From contig JANRBC010000024.1 of the NCBI GenBank assembly GCA_030727685.1, positions 266 to 8,686 on the forward strand: 8,421 nucleotides of DNA, given 5' to 3'. The notes beneath the pieces are model-generated. The model saw only the letters and a program-made list of their open reading frames with translations, had not been told where the DNA came from and made no database searches. Below, in pieces: positions 1-5,737 of this stretch. The stretch comes from Ilumatobacteraceae bacterium (lineage in GTDB: Bacteria; Actinomycetota; Acidimicrobiia; Acidimicrobiales; Ilumatobacteraceae). The stretch's first letter is position 1; every line of letters begins with the position of its first letter. The translations under genes were made by a program, and so were the position numbers.

Positions 1-264
1 CAAATCAACCGGTTGGCAAAGGTAAGCCACCGTTGGTTGAAGCACGTCGGTTAGCCGACTGACGTAATTAACTTGAAGACTCATTAACCCCAGACTTTAA
101 TTTTTCGGCGTCAAGCGATAGTACTTCAGCCATGTTGCAGACTTTTATACGCCGCCCTTGTGACATCGAAATCGACCTTTCAAATCACAGACCACGCTTA
201 ACAAGAATTAGCCGAATTCAGAGTAGGCCAATGATCTAAAGACCTAGGGTACATTTGAGGTCTC
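1..264. other. Non-coding leader with two hairpins upstream of the photolyase
   Basis: No convincing gene is seen here on either strand. Two inverted repeats stand out. The first pairs TCAACC (5-10) with GGTTGA (35-40), with a further inner pairing of TTGGC (near 13-17) with GCCA (26-29). The second is GTCGG (46-50), loop TTAG, CCGAC (55-59). Neither is followed by a T-run, so they are not classic terminators. They could be the 3' end of an upstream transcript or part of a leader RNA. The sequence just before the photolyase holds GAGG at 257-260, four bases from the ATG, a usable ribosome binding site. No recognisable riboswitch or tRNA was seen. Confidence 0.4.
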
Positions 265-1776
265 ATGGCGAAAGCGTTGGCGACAATCTGGGTCTTTGGA
301 GACCAACTCAATCGCAACATCGGCGCGCTCGCAACCGCCAAACCCGAAACGCACCGCATCTTGATCATCGAATCAGCCGGCAAAATCGCATCACGTCCGT
401 GGCACATTCAGCGCGCGCACTTTCTAATCACATCGATGCGTCGGTTCGCAATCGAACTGCAACAGGCCGGCTTCGAAGTCGACTATCGCCGCGCAACCAC
501 AATGCGCGCGGGCGTCGAGGCCCACATCACCGAGTTCGCACCGACACATATATATGTATCCGAACCCAACAGTTACACGGCGCGCCAACTCGTCGCCGCA
601 CTCGGCGTGCAGGTCGTGAAGTCGAATCAATTTCTTTGCCACCCCGACGAATTCGCCGCATTCACTGCCGGCAAAAAGTCTCTCAAAATGGAAGACTTCT
701 ATCGCTGGCAGCGCAAACGTTTCGGCTATTTAATGGATCCGAAAAACGGCGACGAACCAGTCGGCGGCAAATTTAATTTCGACGACGAGAACCGCGAGCC
801 GCCACCAAAAACTGGCCACGATCGTTGGCCAACACCAAAGCTTCACGCACTAGACGAAGTCGATCAACAAGTTCTCGCTGACCTGCCAAAAAATTTATGG
901 GGCAAAAAACCTGACGGCCTCTGGGCAACAACTCGCAAAGATGCACTCGCCCGTCTCAAATATTTTGTCGACGAAATCTTGCCGACTTTCGGCGAACACG
1001 AAGACGCAATGCTCGAATCAAACTGGCATCTCGCACACTCGCTGCTCTCGCCCTATCTCAACAACGGGCTGTTGTTGCCAAAAGAAGTTCTCGACGCCGC
1101 AGCCGACGCATTCGCCAAAGGTCGCGTGCCAATTAACAGCGCCGAAGGTTTTATTCGTCAAATTCTCGGCTGGCGTGAATACATTTTCAATTGCTACTGG
1201 CGGTGGATGCCCGAATACGCGCAACTCAACAAACTCAACGCGCATCGCCCACTCGCGCCGCTATTCACCAACCCGAAGAAAACAAAAATGAAATGCGTCT
1301 CTACTGTTCTCAACGGCATCAACGACCGCGCCTATTCACACCACATCGAACGCCTGATGGTGCTCGGCAATTTCGCACTCATCTCGGGCACCGATCCGCA
1401 ACAATTTACGAACTGGATGTGGAACAGTTACATCGACGCCCACGAATGGGTGATGGTGCCAAATGTTCTCGGCATGTCGCTTTACGCCGACGGCGGTCAA
1501 CTTGCTACGAAGCCTTACGCAAGTGGCGGCGCATACATCGATCGCATGAGCAATCATTGCAACGGCTGCGCTTACGATCGCAAGAAACGCACGGGCGACG
1601 ATGCCTGCCCTTTCACAAATTTATATTGGGATTTCCACATGCGCCACGAAAAGACTTTCGTGAAAAATCCGCGTATCGCCCGTCAGGTGCGCGCCGCGCA
1701 AAAACTTTCAGACATCGCCGACGTGCAAAAAACCGCCAAGCAAATTCTCGAGCGCCTCGACCGCGGCCTCGTCTAA
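265..1776 (+). CDS. FeS-BCP type cryptochrome / (6-4) photolyase (PhrB-like)
   Basis: This is a 503-residue member of the iron-sulfur bacterial cryptochrome/photolyase family (deoxyribodipyrimidine photolyase-related), whose Agrobacterium member PhrB repairs (6-4) photoproducts in DNA using blue light. The N-terminal alpha/beta antenna domain opens with WVFGDQLN (9-16). The C-terminal FAD-binding half has the four Fe-S ligands C344, C432, C435 and C448 (in HCNGCAYD and DDACPF), with the spacing of PhrB C350, C438, C441 and C454. The sequence around SHHIERLMVLGNF places H360 where PhrB has its active-site H366. Length matches the family (about 507). The ATG follows GAGG by 4 bases. Odd points: N336 and M385 stand where I recall PhrB having W342 and Y391, while W384 (PhrB W390) is kept. 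TspO follows 13 bp downstream, so the two are likely cotranscribed. The family call is firm; lesion specificity is inferred. Confidence 0.95.
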   Translation: MAKALATIWVFGDQLNRNIGALATAKPETHRILIIESAGKIASRPWHIQRAHFLITSMRRFAIELQQAGFEVDYRRATTMRAGVEAHITEFAPTHIYVSEPNSYTARQLVAALGVQVVKSNQFLCHPDEFAAFTAGKKSLKMEDFYRWQRKRFGYLMDPKNGDEPVGGKFNFDDENREPPPKTGHDRWPTPKLHALDEVDQQVLADLPKNLWGKKPDGLWATTRKDALARLKYFVDEILPTFGEHEDAMLESNWHLAHSLLSPYLNNGLLLPKEVLDAAADAFAKGRVPINSAEGFIRQILGWREYIFNCYWRWMPEYAQLNKLNAHRPLAPLFTNPKKTKMKCVSTVLNGINDRAYSHHIERLMVLGNFALISGTDPQQFTNWMWNSYIDAHEWVMVPNVLGMSLYADGGQLATKPYASGGAYIDRMSNHCNGCAYDRKKRTGDDACPFTNLYWDFHMRHEKTFVKNPRIARQVRAAQKLSDIADVQKTAKQILERLDRGLV

Positions 1777-1789
1777 AGTTCAAAGCATC

Positions 1790-2254
1790 ATGACACGCGG
1801 CTTGGTCAGCACAGCCAGCACGATCATCGTCATTATCTACATAGTTGGCGCTGGTCGCTGGGTTGCAACTGATGCCGATTGGTATCGGTCGCTTAATAGT
1901 CCGGCGTGGCAACCACCAGATTTCATCTTTGGTCTCATCTGGCCTTACAACTTTGCGATGTTGATAATCGCCGGCTTTGTCGTTGCGTCGCGCGACTCGC
2001 AAACAGAGCAGATCATTTGGCTCGCCTCGCTAGCTCTCAGCGTTACGGCCGCACTTTTATGGGCGTGGTTGTTTTATGTGCCACATTCGTTGCAAGCATC
2101 GGGTTTCGCTCTTGGCGCTGCGACGTTGCTCACGCTGCCACTTGTTGTCGTCGCGTTTCGCGCTTCGCCACTTCTTGGTCTTGCGCTAGTGCCGTATCAA
2201 ATTTGGGTTGCGATCGCGACTTCACTCGCCTTCAGTTACGCCGCCCGCAACTAG
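1790..2254 (+). CDS. tspO: TspO/MBR family membrane protein
   Basis: A 154-residue polytopic inner-membrane protein of the tryptophan-rich sensory protein / peripheral benzodiazepine receptor family. Members bind porphyrins and related ligands and act in tetrapyrrole and oxidative stress responses. Family landmarks in order are W31-Y32, the PAWQPPDFIFG stretch (38-48), W51, AWLFY (92-96) and the C-terminal PYQIWVAIATSL (135-146). About five hydrophobic segments are visible (near 10-26, 46-66, 73-95, 103-122, 127-148), as expected for the fold. The usual Asn after the last helix's AT-x-L is Ala (A147) and the usual Asn before the WxxLFF motif is Leu, so this is a divergent member. The start lies 13 bp after the photolyase stop with no clear Shine-Dalgarno, suggesting coupled expression. 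Pairing with a photolyase fits a light or singlet-oxygen stress role; that role is inference. Confidence 0.9.
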   Translation: MTRGLVSTASTIIVIIYIVGAGRWVATDADWYRSLNSPAWQPPDFIFGLIWPYNFAMLIIAGFVVASRDSQTEQIIWLASLALSVTAALLWAWLFYVPHSLQASGFALGAATLLTLPLVVVAFRASPLLGLALVPYQIWVAIATSLAFSYAARN

Positions 2255-2273
2255 CTGCGCTAGCCACCCGCAG
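2255..2273. terminator. Possible weak hairpin between convergent genes
   Basis: CTGCG (2255-2259) pairs with CGCAG (2269-2273) around a 9-base loop, directly after the TspO stop and before the end of the convergent secreted protein gene. There is no T-run on either side. It may help end both transcripts, but the support is only position and a 5-bp stem. Confidence 0.2.
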
Positions 2274-2285
2274 TAGCCGCGCGAA

Positions 2286-3638
2286 TTAGCCGAACGCGCG
2301 CACGGGCCGCACGCGAAACGGCGTCGGCGGTATCGCGTTGCCATCTAAAGTCTGCACACGATCAAATTGTTGGCCGTCCATAAAATATTGTGTCCATGCA
2401 GTTTTGTTGTTGTAGTCAGACGATGTCCAGTAATAGCCCTTGTTGAAACCGCCGACCGGTGTGTCGTTGCCCGCAACACGATTTTGCGCGAGACGATTAA
2501 ACGCGATATCGAGTTCATCCTTTGATGGCAAGAACCAATCATCTTTGCCACCGCAAACAGAATCAGCAGCGAATTTGGCTGCGTGATTTCCGGCGCCAAT
2601 TGCTGAAACTATTCGATCAGTATTTATCTTGCCCATACCAAGCAACTTTGCATTAACACGCGATTTTGCAGCAGACCTTCCAAGGTAAACGCCTTTTGTG
2701 TTATTCGCTGGTCGCCACGGCAATCGCTCACCTTCACACGACTTGGGCGCAATCTCTAAATAACGCCCCCACGATTGAGTTTTGCCTGCGTCATAAAAAA
2801 TAATTCCGCCACCCGGCCCAATATCGCCAACTTTACAAACTGTGTTTGCACCACCATTGCTGCATTGCGGATTATTCGTCGTCGCATTTACCAAAGTCTG
2901 TCGACCGACAGACGCATTTTGTGCGCCAAAAGATCGAACACCAATTACTTGAAATGGCTTCGGTGCAAATTCAGAACCTTTGTGTACCGGACTCTTTAAG
3001 TAATCTTTGTTGCTCTTCAACTTACGAATGATGCCGTTCGCATCGGTGAACTGCGTGCCATCTTGAAACAATTGATACCACGCAAAAGTTGGGCTCGCCT
3101 CTGAAGATGTCCACATCGGCGCCGCGGCGTATTTCAGTCGTGAGTCACCAGAAGTTTTCCAATAGTTGTAAAGCGCATCGAGTTCGTCTTTTGATGGCAA
3201 ATAAAATTCACCTCTAAAAACTTCGTACCCCAGTCGTGCATACACCGAATTTTGCTCATTCGACATCAGCAATGAATTGATGTAGCCCATGCCAATTAAT
3301 TTTGTATAAGAAGGATGACCTGTGTACTTGGCATTCAAGTCGCCCCACGGGCCAAGTGCCGGTTTCGACTCGAGTTGGGCCTCAAGAAAACGTCCCCACC
3401 ACTGCGGCGAACCCGCGTCATAAAAAACGACGCCGCCAGCCGGCCCTTTCGAACCAACACGGCAACCAGTGCCGTCGTTGAAACAAGAAGGAGAACTCAT
3501 CGCCGGCATTTCTTGCGCACTCGCAACATCGCTTGCCGCCGGCAATTTAGAAACTGAAAGTTCTATCGGCACTACAAGAGTCAGCACACTTGCGCCCAAC
3601 ATTGCGCTGATTAGTTTTAATGCACGGCGAGAAATCAT
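2286..3638 (-). CDS. Secreted protein with two DUF1566-like domains
   Basis: A 450-residue protein of unknown function. Residues 1-42 look like a secretion signal (basic MISRR, then a long hydrophobic stretch, then an Ala/Ser-rich region ending ASAQ). The rest is an internal duplication, about 52-238 and 259-450. Each half has the same landmarks: a Cys pair (C52/C59; C259/C268), VGxxGPxGGxxFYDAG (61-76; 270-285), WGRxLE, LPSKDELD (147-154; 370-377), WTSSE/D (176-180; 404-408), a W-Q-F-x-DG-x-QF strand (187-197; 415-425) and a final PFxVxxVRxFG (228-238; 440-450). This series is typical of DUF1566/Lcl-like extracellular domains, thought to be lectin-like surface modules. The second copy carries extra cysteines C301 and C362. 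GGGAAA before the ATG serves as ribosome binding site. It starts 19 bp after the dehydrogenase stop, so it is probably the last gene of that operon. Confidence 0.8.
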   Translation of the reverse strand: MISRRALKLISAMLGASVLTLVVPIELSVSKLPAASDVASAQEMPAMSSPSCFNDGTGCRVGSKGPAGGVVFYDAGSPQWWGRFLEAQLESKPALGPWGDLNAKYTGHPSYTKLIGMGYINSLLMSNEQNSVYARLGYEVFRGEFYLPSKDELDALYNYWKTSGDSRLKYAAAPMWTSSEASPTFAWYQLFQDGTQFTDANGIIRKLKSNKDYLKSPVHKGSEFAPKPFQVIGVRSFGAQNASVGRQTLVNATTNNPQCSNGGANTVCKVGDIGPGGGIIFYDAGKTQSWGRYLEIAPKSCEGERLPWRPANNTKGVYLGRSAAKSRVNAKLLGMGKINTDRIVSAIGAGNHAAKFAADSVCGGKDDWFLPSKDELDIAFNRLAQNRVAGNDTPVGGFNKGYYWTSSDYNNKTAWTQYFMDGQQFDRVQTLDGNAIPPTPFRVRPVRAFG

Positions 3639-3657
3639 TTGAATTTCCCGATACTAC

Positions 3658-4338
3658 TTATTGCGTGGCAAATGCTTCGACGGGCAAATCGCGTTCGCCC
3701 GCAACGATTGCCGCCACAATTCGTGCCGCAACAACATCTGGCGTCAGACCCACAGGCATTTTCGGCGCAACACCAGCAATCGCGCGCGACGCCAAACCAG
3801 TTTCAGTGTGTGGTGGTCGTGCATCGATCACATCAATTTGACGACGACGCAATTCGCGCGCAACTGCCGACATCGCCGCCCACGCAGCAGCCTTCGACGC
3901 ACTATATGCAGCCATGCCGGCAACAGGTTGTGTTGCCACCACACCAGAAATGTTTACAAAGAAACCACCGTCAGCGATCAGCGTCGCACTCTCGCGCAAC
4001 ATCACAATCGGCGCTGTCGCATTCACTGCGAATAACTTCGCCAAAGTCGCGTCGTCGAGTTCACCGATACCACCAAAGGCCACAACTCCAGTCGCATTCA
4101 CAACGCCATCAATTGGCACAGCAATTGCAACCGATGCGAAAGCCAGTCGCAGTGCCCCGCTGTCAGTGACATCGGCCAATGCATATTGAAACACGCTCGC
4201 ACCATCTAGTCGTGTGTGATCACGCACAATCGCCGACACTCGTGCGCCGCCAGCCGCGAGATGCGCCGCAATTCGCGCGCCAAGTGCGCCAGTTGCGCCA
4301 ACAACAACCACATGTTTGCCACCAAGTTCGCGTGCCAT
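3658..4338 (-). CDS. Short-chain dehydrogenase/reductase (SDR)
   Basis: A classical-type NAD(P)(H)-dependent oxidoreductase of the SDR superfamily, probably cytosolic; the substrate cannot be told from sequence. Numbering from the ATG (226 residues): the cofactor motif VVVGATGALG lies at 11-20, the acidic D56 in LADV contacts the adenine in the family, NATG (81-84) is the NNAG equivalent, N106 is the conserved structural Asn, S131 is the catalytic Ser and Y145-SAS-K149 is the catalytic YxxxK. PPHTETG (175-181) replaces the usual PG motif. It is slightly short for the family (about 250). I choose the ATG at 4338 because GGTGATGTG precedes it; an in-frame TTG at 4353 would add five residues but has no Shine-Dalgarno. 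It sits 36 bp after the CxxC protein and 19 bp before the DUF1566-like protein, all on the same strand. Confidence 0.9.
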   Translation of the reverse strand: MARELGGKHVVVVGATGALGARIAAHLAAGGARVSAIVRDHTRLDGASVFQYALADVTDSGALRLAFASVAIAVPIDGVVNATGVVAFGGIGELDDATLAKLFAVNATAPIVMLRESATLIADGGFFVNISGVVATQPVAGMAAYSASKAAAWAAMSAVARELRRRQIDVIDARPPHTETGLASRAIAGVAPKMPVGLTPDVVAARIVAAIVAGERDLPVEAFATQ

Positions 4339-4383
4339 CACATCACCGCGCAATCAAACAACTGCGTCATCACATCACCGCGC
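4336..4383. repeat. 16-bp direct repeat with 32-bp period at an operon junction
   Basis: CATCACATCACCGCGC occurs exactly at 4336-4351 and again at 4368-4383. Read on the minus strand, the first copy contains the TGA stop of the upstream CxxC protein and the second supplies the ribosome-binding region and ATG of the dehydrogenase. This looks like a small tandem duplication that separated a once overlapping stop/start pair. Confidence 0.7.
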
Positions 4384-4746
4384 CAAACGCCGCGAAATCT
4401 CATCAGCAAACTTCTCGGGCGACGCACCGCACGCATCAATTTCGCTCGCGGTCATAAACATCGAAACCACCCCGTCGTCGCCACGCATCACAACTGCCGG
4501 ATACTCACCGTCAATGCACGCTCGCACATCATCTGGCTGATCGTTGCGATGAAAAGTTTCAATCTCAACATGCAAATCACTCTCAAGTCGGCTCTGACAT
4601 TCGCGCCACTGCGACTTTTCACGAAACAACGAGTGTGTGATGTCGCACAAACTGCAGTGCCGCACACCAAATCGCGCACCAATCCAATAAGAAACCTCGC
4701 CCAGCAACGTGGCATCCGCATCGTAAACACCAACCAACCTCGTCAC
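4375..4746 (-). CDS. Conserved hypothetical protein with CSLCDITH motif
   Basis: A 123-residue soluble protein of unknown function. It begins LVGVYDADATLLGEVSYW and carries H30-C31-S-L-C34-D-I-T-H38 near residue 30, a CxxC flanked by two histidines that suggests metal binding or thiol chemistry. Later come a charged helix (about 41-56), a beta-rich stretch with EYPAVVMRGDDGV (81-93), and a C-terminal helix. I recall similar small proteins with an ALCDITHS-like motif in many bacteria, all without assigned function. Further cysteines are C50, C77 and C105. The start is GTG. No Shine-Dalgarno precedes it, but TAGTTT lies with its last base at -7, so the message may be leaderless. It is the first gene of the run that continues into the dehydrogenase. 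A redox or metal role would be inference only. Confidence 0.8.
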   Translation of the reverse strand: MTRLVGVYDADATLLGEVSYWIGARFGVRHCSLCDITHSLFREKSQWRECQSRLESDLHVEIETFHRNDQPDDVRACIDGEYPAVVMRGDDGVVSMFMTASEIDACGASPEKFADEISRRLAR

Positions 4747-4752
4747 GCTTAA

Positions 4753-4758
4753 AAACTA
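4753..4758 (-). promoter_or_regulatory. Candidate -10 element of a leaderless promoter
   Basis: Read on the minus strand this is TAGTTT, matching TANNNT, with its last T exactly seven bases before the GTG at 4746. That geometry fits transcription starting at the start codon, as in actinobacterial leaderless genes. No good -35 box is visible; that position falls in the fasciclin terminator. Confidence 0.4.
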
Positions 4759-4761
4759 ACA

Positions 4762-4808
4762 GCCAAATAAAAAACGGGGTGCCAGGTCTTTCGACCCGAC
4801 ACCCCGTT
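4762..4808 (-). terminator. Rho-independent terminator of the fasciclin gene
   Basis: On the minus strand AACGGGGTG-type and CACCCCGTT arms (4800-4808 with 4773-4781, nine base pairs) enclose an inner GGTC/GACC helix (4785-4788 with 4793-4796) and a 4-base loop. A T-rich tail, TTTTTTATTT, follows directly. It begins 12 bases after the fasciclin stop codon. Stem strength and the T-run on the correct side make this a confident call. Confidence 0.9.
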
Positions 4809-4820
4809 CTTAAAACCGAT

Positions 4821-5369
4821 TTACAGAGATGCGAGATCTACTGTTGGCGGCACGATTACGGCGTCAATTACGTGAATCACACCGTTGCTTGCGGCAACGT
4901 CTGCGGCTGTCACGTTTGCACCATTCACCGTCACACCGTAAGCGGTGTCAAGTGTTACGGTCGAACCTTCAACTGTCGGCACGTCACCAGCAACAACGTC
5001 TGCTGCCATTACTTTTCCGGCAACAACGTGGTATGTCAAAATTGCGACAAGCACATCTTTGTTCTCTGGCAACAACAACTTGTCGAGCAAGCCTGCTGGC
5101 AATGCTGCGAATGCTGCGTCTGTTGGTGCGAACACTGTGAATGGGCCTTCGCCTTGCAATGTCTCAACCAAGCCACCAGCGGTCAAAGCAGCAACGAGTG
5201 TGCTGAAACCATCTGTCGAACTTGCAACGGCAACAATGTCGCCTGCTTCTGTCATTTCAGTTGATTCTGCAACTGTCTCTTCTACTACTGTCTCTTCGCT
5301 TGAGCCGTCGCTACCGCATGCTGTGAGCATGACGAGAGCGGCTGCAATTCCTGCAATTGCTTTCTTCAT
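4821..5369 (-). CDS. Fasciclin (FAS1) domain lipoprotein
   Basis: A 182-residue surface lipoprotein. The signal peptide MKKAIAGIAAALVML ends in the lipobox LTAC, so C18 would be lipid-modified and membrane-anchored. Residues 19-43 form a Ser/Glu/Thr-rich linker. A single fasciclin domain fills about 44-178, with the FAS1 H1 motif FTVFAPTDAAFAAL (77-90), the YHVV of H2 (113-116) and the closing NGVIHVIDAVIVP (162-174). FAS1 domains are extracellular modules linked to adhesion or ligand binding; the partner here is unknown. AAGGA lies nine bases before the ATG. The gene stands alone between its own leader and a strong terminator. The complementarity between the leader segment at 5372-5380 and the terminator arm is reported as a finding. 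Confidence 0.95.
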   Translation of the reverse strand: MKKAIAGIAAALVMLTACGSDGSSEETVVEETVAESTEMTEAGDIVAVASSTDGFSTLVAALTAGGLVETLQGEGPFTVFAPTDAAFAALPAGLLDKLLLPENKDVLVAILTYHVVAGKVMAADVVAGDVPTVEGSTVTLDTAYGVTVNGANVTAADVAASNGVIHVIDAVIVPPTVDLASL

Positions 5370-5390
5370 TTCGGGGTGTCCTTTTTATTT

Positions 5391-5416
5391 TTTAGGGGAT
5401 TTATTAACCCCTTAAA
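5391..5416. promoter_or_regulatory. Inverted repeat in the fasciclin leader
   Basis: TTTAGGGG (5391-5398) pairs with CCCCTTAAA (5408-5416), with one bulged T and a 9-base AT-rich loop. It lies 22-47 bases upstream of the fasciclin ATG. It could be an operator or a leader hairpin; its function is not known. Confidence 0.45.
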
Positions 5417-5446
5417 CGTAAACCACCCGCGCCACTCGCGTTCCGT

Positions 5447-5465
5447 ATTCACCGAAAATTCACCG
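5447..5465 (+). promoter_or_regulatory. 11-bp-period direct repeat, PHO-box-like
   Basis: ATTCACCG occurs at 5447-5454 and 5458-5465, exactly 11 bases apart. This resembles the GTTCACC direct-repeat units with 11-bp period bound by the response regulator PhoP in Streptomyces. It lies about 80 bases upstream of the fasciclin start and just after the 3' end of the CDGSH-like gene. Identity with a PhoP site is inference. Confidence 0.35.
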
Positions 5466-5488
5466 TGACATACGACTCAGAGTGAGCA

Positions 5489-5650
5489 CTAACTTTCTTT
5501 TTTGAAAGTCTTTACATACTCCGAAGCTTCGGTTTGACCTTTTGCCGCCAGCGCTGCAGCAATGTCTGCTTTTACTGCCGCCACAACTTTGTGTGTGCCG
5601 TTGCAGTTTTTTTGTTCGTCAGTTGTGTATCCGCATCGGCATGTTCCCAT
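5489..5650 (-). CDS. Small CDGSH-like iron-sulfur protein
   Basis: A 53-residue protein: MGTCRCGYTTDEQKNCNGTH followed by an Ala/Lys-rich helical tail ending KKES. The N-terminus resembles the CDGSH (mitoNEET-type) 2Fe-2S motif C-x-C-x2-(S/T)-...-C-(D)-G-(S/T)-H, with C4, C6, T9, C16, G18, T19 and H20. Two things depart from the consensus: one extra residue between the CxC and the CxGTH (Pro position lost), and Asn17 in place of Asp. The likely role is a 2Fe-2S redox or cluster-transfer protein in the cytosol. The remaining 33 residues look like one amphipathic helix. AAAGG lies six bases before the ATG. It is divergently oriented to the DUF2256 gene, sharing an 87-bp promoter region. The coding call is good because the motif and the ribosome binding site agree; Fe-S binding is inference. 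Confidence 0.75.
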   Translation of the reverse strand: MGTCRCGYTTDEQKNCNGTHKVVAAVKADIAAALAAKGQTEASEYVKTFKKES

Positions 5651-5666
5651 TTTGTTGCCTTTCGCT

Positions 5667-5690
5667 AATTGCTAGTTGAATTACTAGTTG
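5667..5690. promoter_or_regulatory. Tandem 12-bp repeat / CTAGT palindrome in a divergent promoter
   Basis: AATT(G/A)CTAGTTG is repeated head to tail at 5667-5678 and 5679-5690. The overlap creates an inverted repeat CTAGT-N6-ACTAG (5672-5687). It lies in the 87 bp between the divergent CDGSH-like and DUF2256 starts, a natural place for an operator controlling both. Confidence 0.4.
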
Positions 5691-5725
5691 TATCACTCGC
5701 CATGATAACCCACTCAATCAACAAC

Positions 5726-5731
5726 TAATCT
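5726..5731 (+). promoter_or_regulatory. Candidate -10 element of a leaderless DUF2256 promoter
   Basis: TAATCT matches TANNNT and ends exactly seven bases before the GTG at 5738, which itself has no Shine-Dalgarno. This is the same geometry as before the GTG at 4746, which strengthens both calls. No clear -35 is seen. Confidence 0.4.
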
Positions 5732-5737
5732 TTTAAT

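Noticed and set aside
1..60. Possible tRNA 3' end or riboswitch at the window start
   Set aside because: No T-loop GTTCGA-type sequence or CCA end, and no known riboswitch core; only two simple hairpins.
546..557. ACATATATATGT palindrome, with a similar ATATATATG at 6106-6114
   Set aside because: Both lie inside coding sequence of confident genes, in frame with ordinary residues; most likely chance.
1191..1793. Long plus-strand frame inside the photolyase gene, and similar frames at 255-776 and 941-1291
   Set aside because: Arg/His-rich translations without any domain pattern, fully covered by the well-supported photolyase frame.
3639..4189. Several plus-strand frames opposite the dehydrogenase
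   Set aside because: Compositionally odd (Gln/His/Arg-rich) antisense frames; the minus strand encodes a clear SDR with all its motifs.
4339..4353. TTG start for the dehydrogenase at 4353
   Set aside because: No ribosome binding site and no family support for the extra MRGDV; the ATG at 4338 has GGTGATG before it.
4779..5264. Cys-rich 161-codon plus-strand frame opposite the fasciclin gene
   Set aside because: The cysteines come from reading Ala/Val/Thr codons of fasciclin in reverse. It would also start within the fasciclin terminator.
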